Assembly: GCF_963422335.1 (NCBI RefSeq) | Contig: NZ_OY729424.1 | Span: 2,294,001-2,358,000, forward strand | DNA: 64,000 bases | Reading direction: 5' to 3' | From: an uncultured Roseateles sp. | GTDB lineage: Bacteria; Pseudomonadota; Gammaproteobacteria; Burkholderiales; Burkholderiaceae_C | Part shown: one piece after another, positions 60,786 to 64,000 of the stretch | How positions within the stretch are numbered: the first letter of the stretch is position 1 | Layout of the letters: every line of letters begins with the position of its first letter | Translations under genes and position numbers: made by a program | The notes under the pieces: generated by a model | What the model was told of the DNA's origin: nothing | Databases searched by the model: none | What the model saw: the letters and a program-made list of their open reading frames with translations, nothing else

Positions 60786-61679
60786 ATGAGCACACGCACC
60801 TACGAATCCATTCCGCCGCGCCGCGTCGCGTTCCTGGGCCTGGGCGTCATGGGCTATCCCATGGCCGGGCATCTGGCGCGCGCCGGGCATCACGTCACCG
60901 TCTACAACCGCACCGCCGCCAAGGCCCAGGCCTGGGCGGCCGAGTACGGCGGCACGGCGGCGGCCACGCCGGCCGAGGCCGCACGCGACTGCGACTTCGT
61001 GTTCGCTTGCGTTGGCAATGACGCCGATCTGCGCTCGGTCGTGCTGGGCCCCAGCGGCGCCTTTGCCGGCATGAAGCCCGGCGCCGTTTTCGTCGATCAC
61101 ACCACCGCCTCGGCCGAGGTGGCGCGCGAACTGTATTCGAGCGCCAAGACCGTGAGCCTGCACTTCATCGACGCCCCGGTGTCCGGCGGCCAGGCCGGCG
61201 CGGTCAACGGCGCGCTGACGGTGATGTGCGGCGGCGATGCCGATGTGTTTGCGACGATGCAACCGGTGGCGCTGGCCTTCTCGAAGGCGGTCACCCTGGT
61301 CGGAGCCTCCGGGGCCGGCCAACTGGCCAAGATGGTCAATCAGATCTGCATCGCCGGCCTGGTGCAGGGCCTGTCCGAGGCAATTGCCTTCGGTCAGAAA
61401 TCAGGCCTGGACATGAAGCTGGTGCTGGACGTGATCGGCAAGGGCGCAGCCCAGAGCTGGCAGATGGACAACCGCGGCAAGACCATGGTGGACGACCAGT
61501 TCAACTTCGGCTTTGCCGTGGACTGGATGCGCAAGGACTTGGGCCTGGTGCTGGACGAGGCCCGCCGCAACGGCGCCCGCCTGCCGGTGACGGCCGTGGT
61601 CGATCAGTTCTATGCCGATGTGCAGGCGCTGGGCGGCCAGCGCTGGGACACATCGAGCTTGATCAAGCGCTTGCGCTGA
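60786..61679 (+). CDS. NAD(P)-dependent beta-hydroxyacid dehydrogenase (3-hydroxyisobutyrate/tartronate-semialdehyde type)
   Basis: 297 aa with the N-terminal G-L-G-V-M-G-Y-P-M-A-G-H dinucleotide motif, substrate-binding D-A-P-V-S-G-G and catalytic Lys182 in G-A-G-Q-L-A-K-M-V-N-Q. These enzymes oxidise 3-hydroxyacids or reduce short semialdehydes such as succinic or tartronate semialdehyde. It lies 36 bases after pilU but appears functionally separate. Confidence 0.92.
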   Translation: MSTRTYESIPPRRVAFLGLGVMGYPMAGHLARAGHHVTVYNRTAAKAQAWAAEYGGTAAATPAEAARDCDFVFACVGNDADLRSVVLGPSGAFAGMKPGAVFVDHTTASAEVARELYSSAKTVSLHFIDAPVSGGQAGAVNGALTVMCGGDADVFATMQPVALAFSKAVTLVGASGAGQLAKMVNQICIAGLVQGLSEAIAFGQKSGLDMKLVLDVIGKGAAQSWQMDNRGKTMVDDQFNFGFAVDWMRKDLGLVLDEARRNGARLPVTAVVDQFYADVQALGGQRWDTSSLIKRLR

Positions 61680-61701
61680 TCGCAGACGAAAGGCTGGCGC
61701 C

Positions 61702-62355
61702 TCAGTTCTTCGGCTTGTCGTCCGCAGCGGGTTTGGGCTTTGGCAGCATGTCTGCCAGCTCGGCCTCGCTGATGATCTCGAACACCTGCACCACCTTCTG
61801 CACGCCGCTGACACTGCGGGCGATGTCGGTGGCGCGGGCGGCCTCGCGCTCGGTGACGCGACCCATCAGGTAGACGACGGCGCGTTCGACGTGCAGGTCG
61901 AAGGCATTGCTCATCACGTCCTTGGCATCGATCAGGCTGGCCTTGACCTTGCTGCGGATGATCACGTCGTTGGAGCGGCTGGTCAGCGAGGTGCTGCCCA
62001 TCACCGCCAGTTCGTTGACGCTGTTGCGCACATTCTCGACGCGCGAGATGGCCTGCTCCACTGCCGTGCGGTCGGCCTCGCTGTCGACCTCGCCGGTGAT
62101 CAGCACCAGGCGGTTGTAGCTGTTGACGCTGACATGGCCGCGCTCACCCAGCACCTCGCGAATGCGTCCGCTGGCCTTCAGCTCTATGCCCTGGTCCTCA
62201 ATCTGTATGCCCGAGGTGCGGCGGTCGGTGGCCATCAGGGCCCCGCCCACCATCGCGCCGCCCACCACCAGCGGCGCACAGGCCGTGCCCAGAAGGGTGG
62301 TGCCGACGACGCTGGCGATGACGAAGAGGCGGGGCAGATGCTTTTGAATGCTCAT
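61702..62355 (-). CDS. BON-domain outer-membrane lipoprotein (DolP/YraP-like)
   Basis: 217 aa. Lipobox L-G-T-A-C26, a glycine-rich stretch and two BON domains (about 50-115 and 120-190: I-R-E-V-L-G-E-R-G-H-V-S-V-N and S-K-V-K-A-S-L-I-D) ending in a Lys/Pro tail. Relatives support outer-membrane integrity and BAM assembly. The ATG at 62355 begins the signal peptide. It follows the SIS gene on the same strand; the diaA-like/yraP-like pair near yraN and rsmI matches the enterobacterial yraL-yraN-diaA-yraP cluster. Confidence 0.93.
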   Translation of the reverse strand: MSIQKHLPRLFVIASVVGTTLLGTACAPLVVGGAMVGGALMATDRRTSGIQIEDQGIELKASGRIREVLGERGHVSVNSYNRLVLITGEVDSEADRTAVEQAISRVENVRNSVNELAVMGSTSLTSRSNDVIIRSKVKASLIDAKDVMSNAFDLHVERAVVYLMGRVTEREAARATDIARSVSGVQKVVQVFEIISEAELADMLPKPKPAADDKPKN

Positions 62356-62392
62356 GGGGGTCCTGTCGGGGGCAAGAAGTGAAGGCAGCGGC

Positions 62393-62980
62393 TTATTCGC
62401 CTGTGCCCAGCAGTTGCAGATCAACGGCGTCGCACAGGCAATGGGCCAGCAGCCGGTGGATTTCGCTGACGCGGGCGGCGCGGCTGTGGGGCACGCGGAT
62501 GTGCACATCGGTGTCCACCAGGCGTGAGCGCAGGTCTTCGTCCACCTGGCCGGTCAGCGCGATCACCGTCATGTCCTGGGCGTGTGCGGCGGCCAGCAGT
62601 TCGCGCAGCGCGCCGGGGGCAGCCTGCTGGGCATCGAACAGCATCAGCACATCGCCGGGATGGCCCAGGGCCTGCACCTGGCGGGTGAGTATGGTGCCGC
62701 TGTCGCTGCCCGGGCCCAGGCTCAGCTGGGCCTCGAAGCCCAGGGCCACGGCGGCCAGGGCCGGTCGGTCCTGCTCGAAGCGGCCCAGCAGCAGGGCGGC
62801 CATATAGTGGGCATCAAGGCTGGACAGCCCATGGCCGCAACACATGACCCGCCCGCCGCCGGTGATGCCATCGACCAGGGCCTGGGCGGCGCCAGCCACC
62901 GGACGCGCCAGCGCTTCGGCCACCTGATATTGCAGGTCGGCGCTCTCGAAAAAGTGCTGTTGGATTCTTTGCTCAAGCAT
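62393..62980 (-). CDS. SIS-domain protein (DiaA/GmhA-like)
   Basis: 195 aa sugar-isomerase-fold protein with G-G-G-R-V-M-C-C-G-H-G-L-S-S-L-D-A in the position of the usual G-N-G-G-S-A-x-D-A; Cys/His replace some of the sugar-phosphate loop residues, so isomerase activity is doubtful. Context with yraN, rsmI and a BON lipoprotein fits DiaA, a DnaA-binding initiator-associating factor, better than lipopolysaccharide GmhA. Confidence 0.82.
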   Translation of the reverse strand: MLEQRIQQHFFESADLQYQVAEALARPVAGAAQALVDGITGGGRVMCCGHGLSSLDAHYMAALLLGRFEQDRPALAAVALGFEAQLSLGPGSDSGTILTRQVQALGHPGDVLMLFDAQQAAPGALRELLAAAHAQDMTVIALTGQVDEDLRSRLVDTDVHIRVPHSRAARVSEIHRLLAHCLCDAVDLQLLGTGE

Positions 62981-63031
62981 GAGGCGCGATCATAGGGCAG
63001 ATTGAGGGTTTGCCCGGGGTGTGGCCTGGTG

Positions 63032-63409
63032 TCAATCAGCATCAAACGCGGCGGGCAGCCATTCGATGACATCGCCCTGCACCGCAACCACGTCAAAACG
63101 GCAGGGCGGCGGCGAGGCCCAGCGCAGCAGATAGTGCTGGGCGGCAAACACCAGGCGCTGCCGCTTGGTGGCCGTGATGCTGGCCGCCGCGCCGCCATGG
63201 CTGTTGCTGGCGCGGGCACGGACCTCGACGAAGACCAGGGTGCCATCGGCGGCGCGCACAATCAGGTCCACTTCGCCGCCGCGTGCCGTAGGTCCGCGGG
63301 CGACTCGATAATTGCGCTCCACCAGGCTCATGCCCTGGCGCTTCAAGAAACGCAGCGCCAAGGTCTCGGCCTGGTCCCCGGTTTCTTTGGAGGTTCCCGT
63401 CTTGAGCAT
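63032..63409 (-). CDS. YraN/UPF0102 family endonuclease-like protein
   Basis: 125 aa with the restriction-endonuclease-like core R-G-G-E-V-D-L-I-V-R ... F-V-E-V-R-A-R, i.e. E-x-D...E-x-R in place of the usual E-V-K. Role unknown. Its start overlaps the first codons of the divergent rsmI by 8 bases. Confidence 0.93.
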   Translation of the reverse strand: MLKTGTSKETGDQAETLALRFLKRQGMSLVERNYRVARGPTARGGEVDLIVRAADGTLVFVEVRARASNSHGGAAASITATKRQRLVFAAQHYLLRWASPPPCRFDVVAVQGDVIEWLPAAFDAD

Positions 63410-64000
63410 TGATGCCTCCGCTTCCGCCCTGTTGCGTGACGCCGCCGCCGCCGCTGCCGGCAGCCAACAGTATCCCGCGTCGACACTCTATGTCGTGGCC
63501 ACGCCTATCGGCAACCTGGCTGATCTGACGCTGCGTGCGATCCAGGTCTTGAGCCTGGTCGATGCCGTGGCTTGCGAAGACACACGAGTCACCGGCGGCC
63601 TGCTGCGCCATCTGGGCCTGGACAAGCCGCTGCTGGCTCTGCACCAGCACAACGAGCATACGGCCTCGGGCCAGGTGCTGGAGCGGCTGCGGCTGGGCCA
63701 GCGCGTCGCCTATGTCAGCGATGCCGGCACGCCGGCCGTCTCCGACCCCGGCGCGGTGCTGGTGGCGGCGGTGGCGCAGCAAGGTCTGCGCGTGTTCCCG
63801 GTGCCCGGCGCCAGCAGCGCGGTGACGGCGCTGAGCGTGGCCGGCGATGTGCAGGCCGACGGTTTCGTGTTCGCCGGATTCTTGCCGACCAAGGCCGGCG
63901 AGCGGCGCGAAGCCCTGCTGGCGCTGGCTGCAAGCCCGCGGGCGCAGGTGTTGTTCGAGGCGCCACATCGCATCAATGCGCTGACCGATTTGCTGGCCGA
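63402..64000 (+). CDS. rsmI: 16S rRNA 2'-O-ribose C1402 methyltransferase (partial, 3' end outside window)
   Basis: About 199 codons visible of the usual 280-300. The tetrapyrrole-methylase-fold motifs are clear: T-L-Y-V-V-A-T-P-I-G-N-L, A-C-E-D-T-R, S-D-A-G-T-P-A-V-S-D-P-G and P-G-A-S-S-A-V-T-A-L. No in-frame ATG lies before the core; a TTG at 63402 with GGAGG eight bases upstream is the best start and gives a ~25 residue Ala-rich leader. It is divergent from and overlapping with yraN. Confidence 0.93.
   Translation, partial: MSIDASASALLRDAAAAAAGSQQYPASTLYVVATPIGNLADLTLRAIQVLSLVDAVACEDTRVTGGLLRHLGLDKPLLALHQHNEHTASGQVLERLRLGQRVAYVSDAGTPAVSDPGAVLVAAVAQQGLRVFPVPGASSAVTALSVAGDVQADGFVFAGFLPTKAGERREALLALAASPRAQVLFEAPHRINALTDLLA

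Noticed and set aside
62393..62980. Phosphoheptose isomerase (gmhA)
   Set aside because: The sugar-phosphate loop departs from the G-N-G-G-S pattern and the gene is in the yraN/rsmI/BON cluster, favouring DiaA-like function.

Overview
The window looks like the chromosome of a GC-rich Betaproteobacterium of the order Burkholderiales, probably in the Rubrivivax/Leptothrix/Roseateles branch. This is an inference from the base composition and codon use, the pilT - cyclic-nucleotide-domain - pilU order, the rsmI/yraN/SIS/BON-lipoprotein cluster, a TPP-riboswitch thi operon with a thiD-thiE fusion, a Burkholderia-type porin and the number of LysR, MarR, IclR and Lrp regulators. No rRNA, tRNA, insertion sequence, integrase or CRISPR array was seen. 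Both edges cut genes: iorB-like on the left and rsmI on the right.

Positions 1-36,000 are almost entirely catabolic and transport genes. On the far left, an Lrp-type regulator (5292-5759) is divergent from a tightly overlapping minus-strand set: flavin reductase, RidA, cupin, class IV aminotransferase, HpaB-type monooxygenase, then a molybdenum hydroxylase pair (iorAB-like). Next come a Rieske oxygenase with a lone [2Fe-2S] ferredoxin, a porin, a MarR regulator, a complete oligopeptide-type ABC importer (binding protein, two permeases, two ATPases) and, divergent from it, a ThDP decarboxylase - aldehyde dehydrogenase - HisC-like aminotransferase operon with a LysR gene. Then follow an MFS transporter/MarR/thioesterase unit around a perfect palindrome, a class A FAD monooxygenase facing a SARP-like regulator, a class D beta-lactamase, an IclR regulator divergent from a second HpaB/FAH-hydrolase/flavoreductase operon, and a LigB-type extradiol dioxygenase divergent from a second FAH-family hydrolase. 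Together these supply uptake, hydroxylation, ring cleavage and hydrolysis steps expected for an aromatic or N-aromatic catabolic region. The substrate cannot be read from the sequence. A two-gene RloA/RloB (AbiL-like) ATPase-TOPRIM module (30933-32632) sits inside this region and is the only defence-like locus.

Positions 36,000-54,900 hold a lipoprotein amidohydrolase, a ureohydrolase with a divergent LysR gene, the riboswitch-controlled thiC-thiO-thiS-thiG-thiDE operon, a large TonB-dependent receptor, a di-haem and tri-haem cytochrome c pair, a quinone oxidoreductase, a MocR-type regulator and a DUF2325 coiled-coil protein behind a good Fur box.

Positions 54,900-64,000 look like core genome: a signal-peptide TonB C-terminal domain protein, a methyl-accepting chemotaxis protein with a sigma-28-like promoter, yggS, pilT/CNB/pilU, a beta-hydroxyacid dehydrogenase, a BON-domain lipoprotein, a SIS protein, yraN and rsmI.

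The most interesting signals are: a phthalate-dioxygenase-type reductase split into a ferredoxin gene and a flavoreductase gene 23 kb apart; the seven-gene Lrp-linked cluster, whose HpaB appears to have its active-site Tyr and His exchanged; a repeated MarR-like operator that may tie porin, importer and decarboxylase operon together; the RloAB module; and a nested inverted-repeat element behind the porin.
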